From a bacterium (lineage in GTDB: Bacteria; Chloroflexota; Chloroflexia; Chloroflexales; Kallotenuaceae): a stretch of DNA of 37,283 bases. Location of the stretch: the NCBI GenBank assembly GCA_016781505.1, contig JADDQF010000050.1, positions 8,479-45,761 of the forward strand, given 5' to 3'. This document shows positions 19,872 to 28,741 of this stretch, piece after piece. The notes under the pieces are model-generated. The model had not been told where the DNA came from. It saw nothing but the letters and a program-made list of their open reading frames with translations, and ran no database searches. A program made the translations under genes and the position numbers. Every line of letters starts with the position of its first letter. Within the stretch, counting starts at the first letter, position 1.

Positions 19872-19949
19872 AGCGTGTCTTCCTCCGTACTCTGTGATCA
19901 AGGTGGCGATCATCTCGGCCAACGGACTCCACTGGGCAATGGAAGCGCA

Positions 19950-20867
19950 CTACGCTTGGCAGCGCGGCATCACTTCCCCGGCGAACAGCTCCATGTCAGC
20001 CGTGTCCGGAAACTGGTCGAAGGAGACCTGGAAGAGATCAAAGCCCAGCTCAGCCAGCTCCTGAAAACGCTCGACTACCGCCGACGGATCGCCGGCGATC
20101 GGCGGCTGCTCCCCTTGTAAGCGATCACCCGCGCGCCGCAGTGCAGCCTGATGATCGCGGTCGATAATCACGGGCCCGGACCAGGTCTTGCGGATGCTCC
20201 CGAAATCGCGACCCTCCGCCGCACAGTGCTGCTGAAGCACCTCCAGCTTGCGCCGGGCCACCTCCGCAGTACGGGAATAACAGTTCCACCAATCCGCGTG
20301 CCGCGCCACTGCCCGCAGCGTTCGTTGCTCGCCATCACCGCCGATCATCAATGGCGGCGCGGGGTTCGGGCGGGGCTCGCACCACGGCTGGTCGATATGA
20401 TAAAACTGGCCCTGAAAGGTCGGCTGCGCATCCCGCCACATCGCCTTGATCACCGCGATGCCCTCCTCCATCATGGCGATGCGCACGGCGGCGCTGGGGA
20501 AGTCATACCCGTACGCCAGATATTCGTCCTGCTTCCATCCGGCGCCGTAGCCAAGCACGAACCGCCCTCCGGTGAGTGATTGGAGGGAAGCCGCCATTTT
20601 GGCGACCAACGCAGGCGGACGATACGAGTTACACAGCACCAGATGGCCAAGCTGCAGGTCGGGCACGAGCGCGGCGGTATAGCTGAGGATGACCCACGCC
20701 TCATGGATTGGGGCGTCCTCGAACATAAAGTGATCGGAGAACCAGACCGAGGAAAAAGACTGGCGGGCGATGTCGAGCGCACGGCGTAAAGCCGGCTCAA
20801 ACTCTCGTCCACCAGCCCGCGCTGAACCTGTTGGCGCGAAGTAGCCAAACTCGATGGGCCTGCCCAT
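19950..20867 (-). CDS. LLM-class (luciferase-like) oxidoreductase 2
   Basis: A 305-residue paralogue of the neighbouring LLM protein. ATG 20867 (MGRPIEFGYFAPTG) has AGGAG seven bases upstream; the longer frame to 20990 is unsupported. It shows SSVWFSDHFMFED, SLTGGRFVLGYGAGWKQDEY, PPLMIGGDGEQRTLRAVARHADWWN and GDPSAVVERFQELAELGFDLF in the order expected for the family. It should catalyse a flavin- or F420-dependent hydride transfer; the substrate cannot be named. It is the first gene of the minus-strand pair and divergent from the phosphotransferase gene, only about 100 bp away. Confidence 0.88.
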   Translation of the reverse strand: MGRPIEFGYFAPTGSARAGGREFEPALRRALDIARQSFSSVWFSDHFMFEDAPIHEAWVILSYTAALVPDLQLGHLVLCNSYRPPALVAKMAASLQSLTGGRFVLGYGAGWKQDEYLAYGYDFPSAAVRIAMMEEGIAVIKAMWRDAQPTFQGQFYHIDQPWCEPRPNPAPPLMIGGDGEQRTLRAVARHADWWNCYSRTAEVARRKLEVLQQHCAAEGRDFGSIRKTWSGPVIIDRDHQAALRRAGDRLQGEQPPIAGDPSAVVERFQELAELGFDLFQVSFDQFPDTADMELFAGEVMPRCQA

Positions 20868-20970
20868 GGACAATCTCCTTCCGCTGGTAGCACACACTTC
20901 CGCAAGAGCATTCGGACTCCACCAATCAGGCTGAGCGGAGCCTGCACCACAACTATACCGTAGCCGGCGA

Positions 20971-21969
20971 TTGGGACGGTCGGCGTTCATACCACGTGCG
21001 GCTAGCCTGCTGGGAGCACGGCGAGCAAGGCCTGGGCCACCCGCGGCAGGCGGAGCACCGTTCCTTCACGCAGCTACCCTGAGCACTCGAGCAAAATACG
21101 GCACAATCCTGCTCCGTCGAAGGCTGATCTGCAAGCGTAAGCACCCCGACGCGCATCTGCTGGTGCATCAGCCGGAGCGGCGGGCGGTGGTGCGGCTCGT
21201 TGATCAGAATGAGCTGCGCTTCGCCAAAATCGTGCAGCCGAAACGACTGCCTACGATTCTTGCGGCAGCGCGTGCTGCATCGGAAGTTGGGGGCCGCCCG
21301 TTTGCAACACCCGAGCCCGTCAACATTGATCAAACAGCGGGTGTGGTGGTCTGGTCTGCATTATCGGGGCGCTCATTGTATGCTCTGCTCGGCAGCGAAG
21401 ACATGATCGAAGCGGCACGCGCGGCGGGACGGGCGCTCAAGGCGCTGCACCAAGCTCCACATACTGAGGCTAATTCGTACTCGGCACAGAACGAAGTCGC
21501 GATGCTGCAAAGATGGATCGAACGTGCTACGACATTTGCGCCCGAACGGCGCGATCAGCTGGTAGCTGCTGCGCTGCCTGTGTTTCGGGCGCTGCTGGCT
21601 GGTTCGTCGCCACCCACGCTGCTGCATCGCGATTTCTACGACAAGCAGGTGTTCGTCGCTGATGATGGTTCGATCGGGCTGTTGGATTTCGATACACTGG
21701 CGTGTGGCGAGGCGGCGCTTGATCTTGCCAATGCGCTCGTTCACTTCGATCTGCGGGCGCAGCAAGGCCGGTGCACAGCGGAGCAAGCCGAGGCGGCGAA
21801 AGCGGCGTTGATCGACGGCTATCAGCCAGAAGTTGCTACACGCCAGCGGATTGCCGTGTACGATGCTGCGGTGCGATTACGGCTGCTGTGTGTGTACACG
21901 TTCCGTCCCCAGTGGCGGACAACGGTCGCTCCGCTCCTGGATCGTGGCGGTGTGCTGATAGGGACGTAG
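20971..21969 (+). CDS. Aminoglycoside phosphotransferase-like kinase
   Basis: Up to 332 residues of an APH/choline-kinase-like fold. The catalytic loop is LLHRDFYDKQVFV, with the base Asp but Gln where Asn usually binds magnesium; the metal-binding Asp follows in GLLDFDTLACGEAALDLANAL. The N-lobe is visible as RAVVRLVDQNELRFAKIVQPKR with a candidate ATP-binding Lys. It phosphorylates a small hydroxylated molecule; drug resistance should not be assumed. The start is uncertain: TTG 20971 is the frame's first start and the first 35 residues are Ala/Arg/Gly-rich and unlike the family, so translation may begin further in, without an ATG. It is convergent with the lipase gene, separated by a strong terminator. 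Confidence 0.75.
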   Translation: MGRSAFIPRAASLLGARRARPGPPAAGGAPFLHAATLSTRAKYGTILLRRRLICKRKHPDAHLLVHQPERRAVVRLVDQNELRFAKIVQPKRLPTILAAARAASEVGGRPFATPEPVNIDQTAGVVVWSALSGRSLYALLGSEDMIEAARAAGRALKALHQAPHTEANSYSAQNEVAMLQRWIERATTFAPERRDQLVAAALPVFRALLAGSSPPTLLHRDFYDKQVFVADDGSIGLLDFDTLACGEAALDLANALVHFDLRAQQGRCTAEQAEAAKAALIDGYQPEVATRQRIAVYDAAVRLRLLCVYTFRPQWRTTVAPLLDRGGVLIGT

Positions 21970-22066
21970 CACATTGTAGTTGTGGTGGGAGTAAGTCTAG
22001 CGCGATGTTATAAACAAACCTTACTTGTCGGCACATAAAGCCGCACACACCGGACACGACCTACAA

Positions 22067-22117
22067 CACGAGCGTCCAAAATGGTATCCACCATTCTGGA
22101 CGCTCGTGGGTGTTTTT
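22067..22117 (+). terminator. Strong intrinsic terminator
   Basis: CACGAGCGTCC (22067-22077) pairs with GGACGCTCGTG (22098-22108), with an inner AATGGT/ACCATT stem and an ATCC loop, followed by GGTGTTTTT. It ends the kinase transcript; the stem would also act on the converging lipase transcript. Confidence 0.85.
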
Positions 22118-22128
22118 GCTTTAAATGA

Positions 22129-24258
22129 CTAGCGAACGGTAAACACAACTTCGCGGCTGCTAGCATTACCCGCGCGATCGATCGCAACGATGACCAGCCG
22201 ATGCGCTCCGGGTGCGAGCTGGACTGTTTCGCCGTTCTGTACGATTCGTGCCGCCGTGTCGGGATCGATCACGGCTTGTTCACGTAGCACGCCCGCTCCG
22301 CTGTCCGTCGCTTGCCACTGCACGCTCGTTTGGCCTTGCACATCGGCGGCAGGAGCGGTAATTGTTACGTCGGGCGCGGTTTGATCGACGCTTTCCGCTT
22401 CGTTGAGGACGGCTGCGGCTGGAACGCGCGCCTCAAATATGCCATCGCCGTCCGCATCCACCTGTAATTCGGGCCACGCCTGCGGTGCATCCGCGCGACC
22501 TGTGCTCGGCTTGAGCGCTAACTCAGCCCGCCCGTTCGCACCTAACGCCACGCCGAGATACACCGCCGTCCGCTCGACCTTGCCGTTACCGAGCACGCGC
22601 ACTTTGAGATCGGTGCTGCCTTCGGTTTCGGCGACCAAGCTCAACGTGTATGGCGCCTCACGCTTGACGAAGCTGAATTCGCTGCCGGGCAGACGCTCGT
22701 AGCGTGACTCGGCGATGTCGGCGGTTGCCGTTTCCGCACCGCGCTTGCGTCCGGTCGCTTTACCTTCGTTATCACGCACTTCAAGTGCTACCGGCCCCAG
22801 CGCTGCAATCCACATCCCGCCTAATTGTGCATTCGGCACACGCTGTACCTTGGACGTATCGGGTGCGGTCTTGGAGGTCGTTGCCGCCATGGTGAGCGTA
22901 TTGGTTGAGAGTGCCGAGGTTTCCGCCGACAGCGCAATCGTGCCGCGCAACAGATCGCCGATCCACGTGAGGGCTGGGCCGTCGCCAGTGCGGACACCAA
23001 GGGTGTAGTTGGCTTTGACCAGATCGCCATGCCCACGCTCGATGTACCACAACTGCGCACCGCTGCTGATCAGAGTGTTGCGCCAGGGATCGCCCATCGC
23101 TGCCGACATCAGCGCTACCGTGCCGTCGCCGTCCACGGGTGTTTCATCGCGCTTCGGGCACGACACGTAGCGATACCACGACCAGCACGATCCCGTGTAC
23201 TCGCGCAATTGACCGAGGGTGCCCTGCCCGTACCCGATCAGAGCGGCCCACCGCACGCCATTCACACCTCCGTTGCGGGTGCCGTCGAGCGCCGTATGAT
23301 ACGATTCGGCCATGTTGATGACCGTGCCGTTTTTGCCCGTGTTCAACAGCAGTTGCTTGACGCCGTTATAGGATAAGACGCCTTTGGTTGCACTACTGCC
23401 GTCGATTTCGCGGTCTTCCACATAGGGCCGGAGCCGTCCGCTGTCGCTGTTGTCATAATAGGTGTAGTACGGGCTGGACGGCAGGAGTTGCATCGCGCCC
23501 GGCATGTTCTGCACAACGTCCTTGATTTCCTGCGAGTTGAGGCCGATCCCCAGGAAGTGCGGCCCGAAATCATCGCCGTACATCAACGTTTTGAGGAACT
23601 TGGCCGCGCCAAGCTGCGGCGATCCAAGCGTAATCAATTGATCGATGCGCTGCGCTCGCGTGGCGTTTGCAACGTAGCTGCGCCCGATCATGCCACCCAT
23701 TGAGTGTCCAACCAGATCAACGCGCTTGATCGTCCAGGTTGCGGGGTCGGTTCGTCCGCCGTTTGCAGCCGTCAATGCTCTTTTTACAAGCGTATCAAGC
23801 TGGGCATTGGTAACGCGAATATCTTTGCGCCAATCGTACGGGAAAAGCCACAGATCGACGCCCTGCACGTAGCCCTGCCCTTGCAAATACCCAATCAGAT
23901 CGTCGTAGGCCGAGCCATAAACACCGCTCACCCGCAACGCTGGCGCAACGGGAGTCACGCCATCCGCCTTCAGCTTGAGCACATCGAAATAGTCATCCGC
24001 GCCTAGCTTGATCGCTTCCCAGGTGTTGACCCATACCTTATCACCTGCGTTATAGGTGCGGGTGTACGTGCCGCCGTGTCCGTTATCCACGTTGAGCGTA
24101 AACGTACTAGACGCGGTGAACTCCGATCCCGCCACGCCGGGGATGACAATCACTGGCTCGCGGCCAGTTGCGGCAACTGCCGGACGTCCGCCAAACACAC
24201 TCACCAACACGGCGATGAGCACACCAAGGCTCATCAGCGACGACGATGTCCGCTGCAT
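22129..24258 (-). CDS. Secreted LCAT-like lipase/acyltransferase with C-terminal Ig-like domain
   Basis: A 709-residue exported protein. ATG 24258 begins a signal peptide (MQRTSSSLMSLGVLIAVLVS, cut near PAVAA, residue 29-30). The catalytic half resembles lecithin:cholesterol acyltransferases and related lipases: PVIVIPGVAGSEF, LWLFPYDWRKD, and nucleophile Ser186 in VDLVGHSMGGMIGRSY. Candidate Asp and His lie in ETPVDGDGTVALMS and IERGHGDLV. After about residue 460 come a linker, a strand-rich region, a DADGDGIFEARVP segment that looks like a calcium-binding loop, and a final Ig-like domain (VTITAPAADVQGQTSVQWQA and AIDRAGNASSREVVFTV). It should hydrolyse or transfer acyl groups on lipids or polymers outside the cell. 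The longer frame to 24378 has no ribosome site. Confidence 0.85.
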   Translation of the reverse strand: MQRTSSSLMSLGVLIAVLVSVFGGRPAVAATGREPVIVIPGVAGSEFTASSTFTLNVDNGHGGTYTRTYNAGDKVWVNTWEAIKLGADDYFDVLKLKADGVTPVAPALRVSGVYGSAYDDLIGYLQGQGYVQGVDLWLFPYDWRKDIRVTNAQLDTLVKRALTAANGGRTDPATWTIKRVDLVGHSMGGMIGRSYVANATRAQRIDQLITLGSPQLGAAKFLKTLMYGDDFGPHFLGIGLNSQEIKDVVQNMPGAMQLLPSSPYYTYYDNSDSGRLRPYVEDREIDGSSATKGVLSYNGVKQLLLNTGKNGTVINMAESYHTALDGTRNGGVNGVRWAALIGYGQGTLGQLREYTGSCWSWYRYVSCPKRDETPVDGDGTVALMSAAMGDPWRNTLISSGAQLWYIERGHGDLVKANYTLGVRTGDGPALTWIGDLLRGTIALSAETSALSTNTLTMAATTSKTAPDTSKVQRVPNAQLGGMWIAALGPVALEVRDNEGKATGRKRGAETATADIAESRYERLPGSEFSFVKREAPYTLSLVAETEGSTDLKVRVLGNGKVERTAVYLGVALGANGRAELALKPSTGRADAPQAWPELQVDADGDGIFEARVPAAAVLNEAESVDQTAPDVTITAPAADVQGQTSVQWQATDSGAGVLREQAVIDPDTAARIVQNGETVQLAPGAHRLVIVAIDRAGNASSREVVFTVR

Positions 24259-24663
24259 TAGAGGAGACTCCTGTTGTACCGATTGTGAACGACGATTATG
24301 GTGTACGCTACGCGAAGAGATGCAGGATGATCGACGGCGACAGGAATTGTACCCAACAGTGATGAACGACGAGGTCAAACTTGATTACAGCACGGTGACG
24401 ACCGACTGATATAAGCGGACCTGCGCTGGACAGCGCAGTTTGCAGCCGAGGTGGTGCGCCGTGCAGTTCAGGCCGGATGGGTTCGGCAGCACAACGAGCA
24501 CCTCGAGCTGACCGGCGCTGGGCGCTTCCTGGCTGAGCGCGTCACGGCCCGCTAAGCAGGGGGGCCGCGAGTGTACCTGGCAGGGACCGGCAATGTTAGC
24601 CAGTCCCTGCCGCTTGTTAACGGCGGCCGACGAGGGCCAGCACAAGGCAACGACCGACCATGC
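24259..24663. other. Intergenic region, lipase leader and aminotransferase 3' end
   Basis: No gene is supported in these 405 bp. A TACAAT on the minus strand (24351-24346) may be the lipase -10, about 90 bp before its start, without a good -35. A GAGGAGACTCCTG palindrome overlaps the lipase ribosome site. The hairpin at 24579-24611 lies behind the aminotransferase gene. Confidence 0.5.
24579..24611 (-). terminator. Hairpin behind the aminotransferase gene
   Basis: GGCAGGGAC (24579-24587) pairs with GTCCCTGCC (24603-24611), with an inner GGC/GCC. It follows the aminotransferase stop by about 50 bases on the minus strand and lacks a T run. Confidence 0.5.
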
Positions 24664-25803
24664 TTACACATCCAGCGCGGCAATCAGTCGATCCAGTCCT
24701 GGCGTCAGCTGCTCCGGCGCCGTCAAACACGACAGCATCAGGTGCGCGCCGCGCTCGTAGCCATAAAAATAGCCGGGATGCACCAACACGCCGTGCTGCA
24801 AGCAATGCAGCACCAAGGCTTCTTCATCGTCCCAGCCCGCTACCTGGGGAAACAAATAATAGCCGCCGTCGGGAGGCTGCGCACGCAACACCGAATGATT
24901 GGCTAAACGCTCAAGCGAATAATCCAGATTGCGCTGCACATACACCCGCATCTCCTCCACAAATTCCATTCCCTGTTTGAACAGATCGGGGAGCATATGC
25001 TGGGACAAGCTGTTGCTGCCCAAAAACGTATCGTTGAGCAACTCAAGCCGCTCGGCATACGGCCGGGCCATCTGGCTGAGTGCAATCCAGCCGAGCTTAA
25101 GATCGGGCAGCGCAAAGAGCTTGGATATGCCATTAAGGTGAAACACCGGCAGCTCGGGGTGGAGCGTGCCTAACGGCGGGGTGGCCGGCACACGATAGGT
25201 AAATTCGGCAAACACTTCATCGCAAATAACGGGCAGGCCCAGCGATGTCAGCGCCGGGAGCGGCTCGGTCACGATCGCTCCCGTTGGGTTATGCGGCGAC
25301 ACAATCAGCACCGCTCGCGTCCGGCGATCAACCTGCGCATGCAAGCTCGCCGGATCGATGCGCCAGCTCCGCGCTTCATCCAACGCATACGGCCGCAGCT
25401 CGATATGATGCAGCTCGGCCAAGAATTCAAACAGCGGATACGTGACCACGGGCGCGAGGACGTTGTCACCCGGTTCGGTCAACAGGGCAAACAGCAACGA
25501 GTAGGCTTCACTGGTACTAGCCGTGATGAAAACATCGTCGGGGTGCAGCCCGAGCTGGGGGGTCCGCTGTTGATAATAGCTGCGAATGGCAGCACGAGCA
25601 GCCAGCTGGCCGCGGGGCTGCGGATCGTAGCGGCGCTGGCTCCAGTAGCGTCCCGCTGCCGTTTCAAGCACAGCACGCGGAAAAAGCAAACCCTGATGCG
25701 TCGGATTACTGCTTGTCAGATCAATATAGTGGCCGGCAGCTGCAATCCGTGCCTGCTCGATCCGATTGGGCGTAAGGTCGCCTTCTGCGAAGAAGCCAGT
25801 CAT
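24664..25803 (-). CDS. Class I/II PLP-dependent aminotransferase
   Basis: A 379-residue fold-type I aminotransferase. Asn172 (SPHNPTGAIV), Asp195 (VICDEVFAEF) and the Schiff-base Lys228 (LNGISKLFALPDLKLGW) are the cofactor residues; SSNPTHQGLLFP and RYDPQPRGQLAAR form the N-terminal arm. The C-terminal arginine that normally grips the substrate alpha-carboxylate, in a VRIS-like strand, appears as LMLS here (GAHLMLSCLTAPEQL), so the residue aligned to it is Met. That makes the substrate uncertain; a plain aspartate or alanine role should not be assumed. ATG 25803 has only a weak ribosome site (GGGTAG). It stands alone, with an extended -10 about 40 bp upstream. Confidence 0.88.
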   Translation of the reverse strand: MTGFFAEGDLTPNRIEQARIAAAGHYIDLTSSNPTHQGLLFPRAVLETAAGRYWSQRRYDPQPRGQLAARAAIRSYYQQRTPQLGLHPDDVFITASTSEAYSLLFALLTEPGDNVLAPVVTYPLFEFLAELHHIELRPYALDEARSWRIDPASLHAQVDRRTRAVLIVSPHNPTGAIVTEPLPALTSLGLPVICDEVFAEFTYRVPATPPLGTLHPELPVFHLNGISKLFALPDLKLGWIALSQMARPYAERLELLNDTFLGSNSLSQHMLPDLFKQGMEFVEEMRVYVQRNLDYSLERLANHSVLRAQPPDGGYYLFPQVAGWDDEEALVLHCLQHGVLVHPGYFYGYERGAHLMLSCLTAPEQLTPGLDRLIAALDV

Positions 25804-25841
25804 GCGCTACCCTATGCTTCAGAAACCTGGGGTAAGACATC

Positions 25842-25850
25842 AGTATAGCA
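25842..25850 (-). promoter_or_regulatory. Extended -10 promoter for the aminotransferase gene
   Basis: On the minus strand TGCTATACT fits TGnTATAnT, 39 bp before the start codon. No -35 of quality is seen. Confidence 0.45.
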
Positions 25851-26089
25851 GTTTATTGCCATCCGCTCACACTCCCTAACCCAACAGAATATACACAAAT
25901 CAGTCGAGGCTGTAAAACACGTGTGCTAGCCGCAGGAGCAAACACCGCCGAGCAATACCCGCAGCTGCCGCGACCGCCACGAGGAGCGAGGTCGCCTCCT
26001 GACCAGCCAATGTTACCGCTCATGGTCGGGACTGATCAGCCTTTTAGCGCTTGACGCTGCGATCGCCCTATGGTAGCCTGCGCCGCGTC

Positions 26090-27415
26090 ATGCAACGCCT
26101 TCGGAATGCAGTAGAAAGCGGTATTCGCCGCATCAGTCTCCTGCCTCGGCCACTCCTGGTCAGCGGGTACCTTTTGCTGTTTGTTTTGTGGGCCATGCTG
26201 GTCGGCGACACGGTTAACATGTGGCAAGCACGGCTGGTGCAGGTCGAGCGGCGCAGGCTGGAGGCAGCCTTTTATCCGACCGCCGCGCCAACACTGCAGC
26301 CGACCGCAACGCCGACATCTGTGCCAACCGCCGTCCCTCCATTGCCAACCGCGACACTGCCACCTCTGCCAACACCCCGGCCGGTCGCCGCGGTACACCC
26401 CAAAACAGGGCGGACCATCGCGGCCTGGCTGCCTACCTCGTTCGATGCAGAACATGCGCGTGCTTCGTTTGAGGCCAATAAAGATATTTTAGACGAGGTT
26501 AGTCCCTTCTGGTACACCACCCGGGTGAGCGACGGCAGCCTCATTCCTGAAGATGGGGCGCGGGATGCGGCACTGGTTGAAGCGGCTCACGCGGCGGAAG
26601 TGTTGGTTATTCCGACGATTCATAATGTCTTGGATCCCAACGAGATTTTACCGATGCTCGAGAATCCAGCCAGGCGGGCGCAGCATATTGCCCTGATCAT
26701 GGCTGAAATCCGCACGCACAACTATGATGGCATTGATATCGACTATGAGTCATTGCCCGCTAGCAGCCGTGCCGCGTACAGCGCGTTTATGCAGGAGCTG
26801 TCCGCTGCGCTGCACGCCGAAAACAAGCTGTTGACCGTGGCGCTTCATGCCAAGACCGAAGACTACGGCGGCTGGGGCGGCTTTCAAGATTGGCAGCTGC
26901 TGGGCGAGATTTGCGATCGCGTCCGCATCATGACCTACGATTATAGCTGGCGTGGCGGGGGTCCAGGTCCGATCGCTCCTCTTAGCTGGGTAGCCTCTGT
27001 GGCAGAATACGGGCGTTCAGTCATGCCCGCCGAAAAGCTGCAGCTTGGCATTCCGTTTTATGGCTATAACTGGGCCGAGGGCGAGGATGCGCTCGCGCAA
27101 ACCTGGGCCGATATCCAAGCCTTGATCGAGCTGCACCAGCCGGATGTTAACTTCCGGGCGCGCGACAGCAGCGGCCCGATCGAAGAATCCTACTTCACGT
27201 ATCAGAAAAATGGCCAAGGACGCACGGTCTGGTTTGCCGATTATCGTTCGCTGGCAGCCAAGATGGAGTTGGTGGAACAGCTGGATTTGTCGGGCATCGC
27301 CATCTGGCGCCTGGGCAATGAAGATCCAAAGAACTGGACCGTGGTGCGCAAGCAGCTTATCGAAAATCCATCGCTGATTCAACGTGTCGTCAACACCTAT
27401 CTTCCGGACCACTAG
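26090..27415 (+). CDS. Membrane-anchored GH18-family glycosidase-like protein
   Basis: A 441-residue protein. Residues 20-40 (RPLLVSGYLLLFVLWAMLVG) form one membrane anchor preceded by Arg residues, so the rest should lie outside. Residues 63-99 are a Pro/Thr-rich linker (PTAAPTLQPTATPTSVPT and on). The catalytic barrel follows, with the GH18 signature YDGIDIDYESLP: Asp213, Asp216, Asp218 and the acid Glu220 all present. VRIMTYDYSWRGGGPGPIAP and LQLGIPFYGYNW are further family strands, and IAIWRLGNED closes the barrel. The shape matches SleL/YaaH-like peptidoglycan or chitin hydrolases; no LysM domain is present. ATG 26090 is chosen; TTG 26051 would extend it by 13 residues. It is followed after 62 bp by another anchored protein with a similar linker. 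Confidence 0.88.
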   Translation: MQRLRNAVESGIRRISLLPRPLLVSGYLLLFVLWAMLVGDTVNMWQARLVQVERRRLEAAFYPTAAPTLQPTATPTSVPTAVPPLPTATLPPLPTPRPVAAVHPKTGRTIAAWLPTSFDAEHARASFEANKDILDEVSPFWYTTRVSDGSLIPEDGARDAALVEAAHAAEVLVIPTIHNVLDPNEILPMLENPARRAQHIALIMAEIRTHNYDGIDIDYESLPASSRAAYSAFMQELSAALHAENKLLTVALHAKTEDYGGWGGFQDWQLLGEICDRVRIMTYDYSWRGGGPGPIAPLSWVASVAEYGRSVMPAEKLQLGIPFYGYNWAEGEDALAQTWADIQALIELHQPDVNFRARDSSGPIEESYFTYQKNGQGRTVWFADYRSLAAKMELVEQLDLSGIAIWRLGNEDPKNWTVVRKQLIENPSLIQRVVNTYLPDH

Positions 27416-27477
27416 TGCCTAACCAGCAATGAACACGCAAGCTACGCGTCGCTCGTTGCTTATTGATTATTGAAGCT

Positions 27478-28458
27478 ATGCCAGAGCCCGGCGTCAAAAT
27501 TTTTGCCCAGCAGGCGGAGCAGCTGTATCAACGCGGCATGGCGGCGGCTCGTGGCGGCCAAAAGGCGGTCGCGGAACGATTGCTGCGGCAGGCCGTTCGG
27601 CTTAATCCGCAGCATGAGCAAGCCTGGCTGTGGCTGAGCGGCGTGCTCGACAAGCCCGAAGATAGTGCCTTTTGCCTCCGCGCGGTGATTGGCATCAACC
27701 CGGCGAACGAGCGCGCGCAGCAGGGCTTGGTTTTGCTGCAACAGCGGCTCCAGCAGCCGGTGAACGAAACGCCGACCGCGCTCACGCCACTTACCCAGGC
27801 AATCGCCGCGGACGGTTGGTGGTCCAGCTGGCGCGATGCCCAGGCTACCTGGCGTCGCACCGTCCGTGCCTTGTTGTTGATCCCGATCGTGTTGATCGGC
27901 TCAACCCTGGGCGTGCGCACAGCCATTAATGTCCAGCCCATGCCGACGTTTTTGACCGTTCATGATCTCCCGACGCCGCTGCCCACGCCGACAGCCGTTC
28001 CCCGTACGCCTACCGCTGCCCCGGCGATCACTCCGACGTCCACCAGCCACGCCGTGGTGGCAACCTACTTCGACAGCATCAACGCGGAGCGGCACATATT
28101 GCAAGCCGCGTCCGAGGCGTACCGCAAAACCACGGATGGCAGCCGCACATCGGTTGAGCGCGCGACTGCAACGCTGCAGCTGCGCGAACAGGTGCAGCGC
28201 AGCCATAGCCAAATCGAGGCGCTCCAACCGCCGACCGAAATTGCCGCCGCCCATCAGCTTTACCTTGACGGCTTAACGCTGGAACAACAAGCCTTGGACC
28301 TCATGCTTGAGTTTTATCGCAGCTACGACGTAGCGCTCACAAACCAAGCAGCCCTGCGCCTGCAAGAGGCCCGGTCACAGATTGCCACGGCAACGGTAAG
28401 CTGGGAAGCCTTTGCCATCCAGCAGAGCATCACCCTCCCGTCGATTGGCGCCCAGTAG
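27478..28458 (+). CDS. Single-pass membrane protein with TPR-like N-terminus
   Basis: A 326-residue protein of unknown function. Residues 12-90 hold about two tetratricopeptide-like helical pairs (AEQLYQRGMAAARGGQKAVA and ERLLRQAVRLNPQHEQAWLW), of the NPQHEQAWLWLS kind common in Chloroflexota. A membrane helix follows (about residues 130-147, RALLLIPIVLIGSTLGVR), then a Pro/Thr-rich linker (165-190) and an outer alpha-helical domain of about 130 residues. The TPR part would face the cytoplasm and the helical part the outside. Start ATG 27478 has little ribosome site. The shared anchor-plus-PT-linker plan and 62-bp spacing suggest that it works with the GH18 protein just upstream. Confidence 0.75.
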   Translation: MPEPGVKIFAQQAEQLYQRGMAAARGGQKAVAERLLRQAVRLNPQHEQAWLWLSGVLDKPEDSAFCLRAVIGINPANERAQQGLVLLQQRLQQPVNETPTALTPLTQAIAADGWWSSWRDAQATWRRTVRALLLIPIVLIGSTLGVRTAINVQPMPTFLTVHDLPTPLPTPTAVPRTPTAAPAITPTSTSHAVVATYFDSINAERHILQAASEAYRKTTDGSRTSVERATATLQLREQVQRSHSQIEALQPPTEIAAAHQLYLDGLTLEQQALDLMLEFYRSYDVALTNQAALRLQEARSQIATATVSWEAFAIQQSITLPSIGAQ

Positions 28459-28549
28459 CTGGACAGCTGCCCCATAATGCAGTTGGTACTTCTCAAACAA
28501 CAAGCCCCAAGCCTAATCACAGCCGAGCGACATGTGGTTAAGGTACAAT

Positions 28550-28729
28550 ATGGCTGTGCTTGGCAACAGCACGGATACATGGTCCTCGACCCGCAGCAGG
28601 TCTTCGTCAGCGCGCATTCGCGGCTACATCACGTCCCGTCCGTTTCCGGATTCCGCTGCCCGCTGCATGCCCGATCCGTATCGCGATGCGTTGGAGCTCG
28701 CTTCCAACAGCCGCCAACAGCATAGCTAG
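28550..28729 (+). CDS. Possible small protein, 59 residues
   Basis: An ATG 28550 frame gives MAVLGNSTDTWSSTRSRSSS and ends in LELASNSRQQHS at 28729, 12 bp before the CPBP gene. A TACAAT touches its start codon, too close to serve it as -10. It has no ribosome site, and its Ser/Arg-rich start is not typical of coding sequence. The end looks more natural. Retained only as a weak candidate. Confidence 0.2.
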   Translation: MAVLGNSTDTWSSTRSRSSSARIRGYITSRPFPDSAARCMPDPYRDALELASNSRQQHS

Positions 28730-28741
28730 AAAGAACCTGCA

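Noticed and set aside
20971-21969. Calling the kinase an antibiotic-resistance gene
   Set aside because: The fold is broad and the magnesium-site residue differs (Gln for Asn); there is no evidence for a drug substrate.
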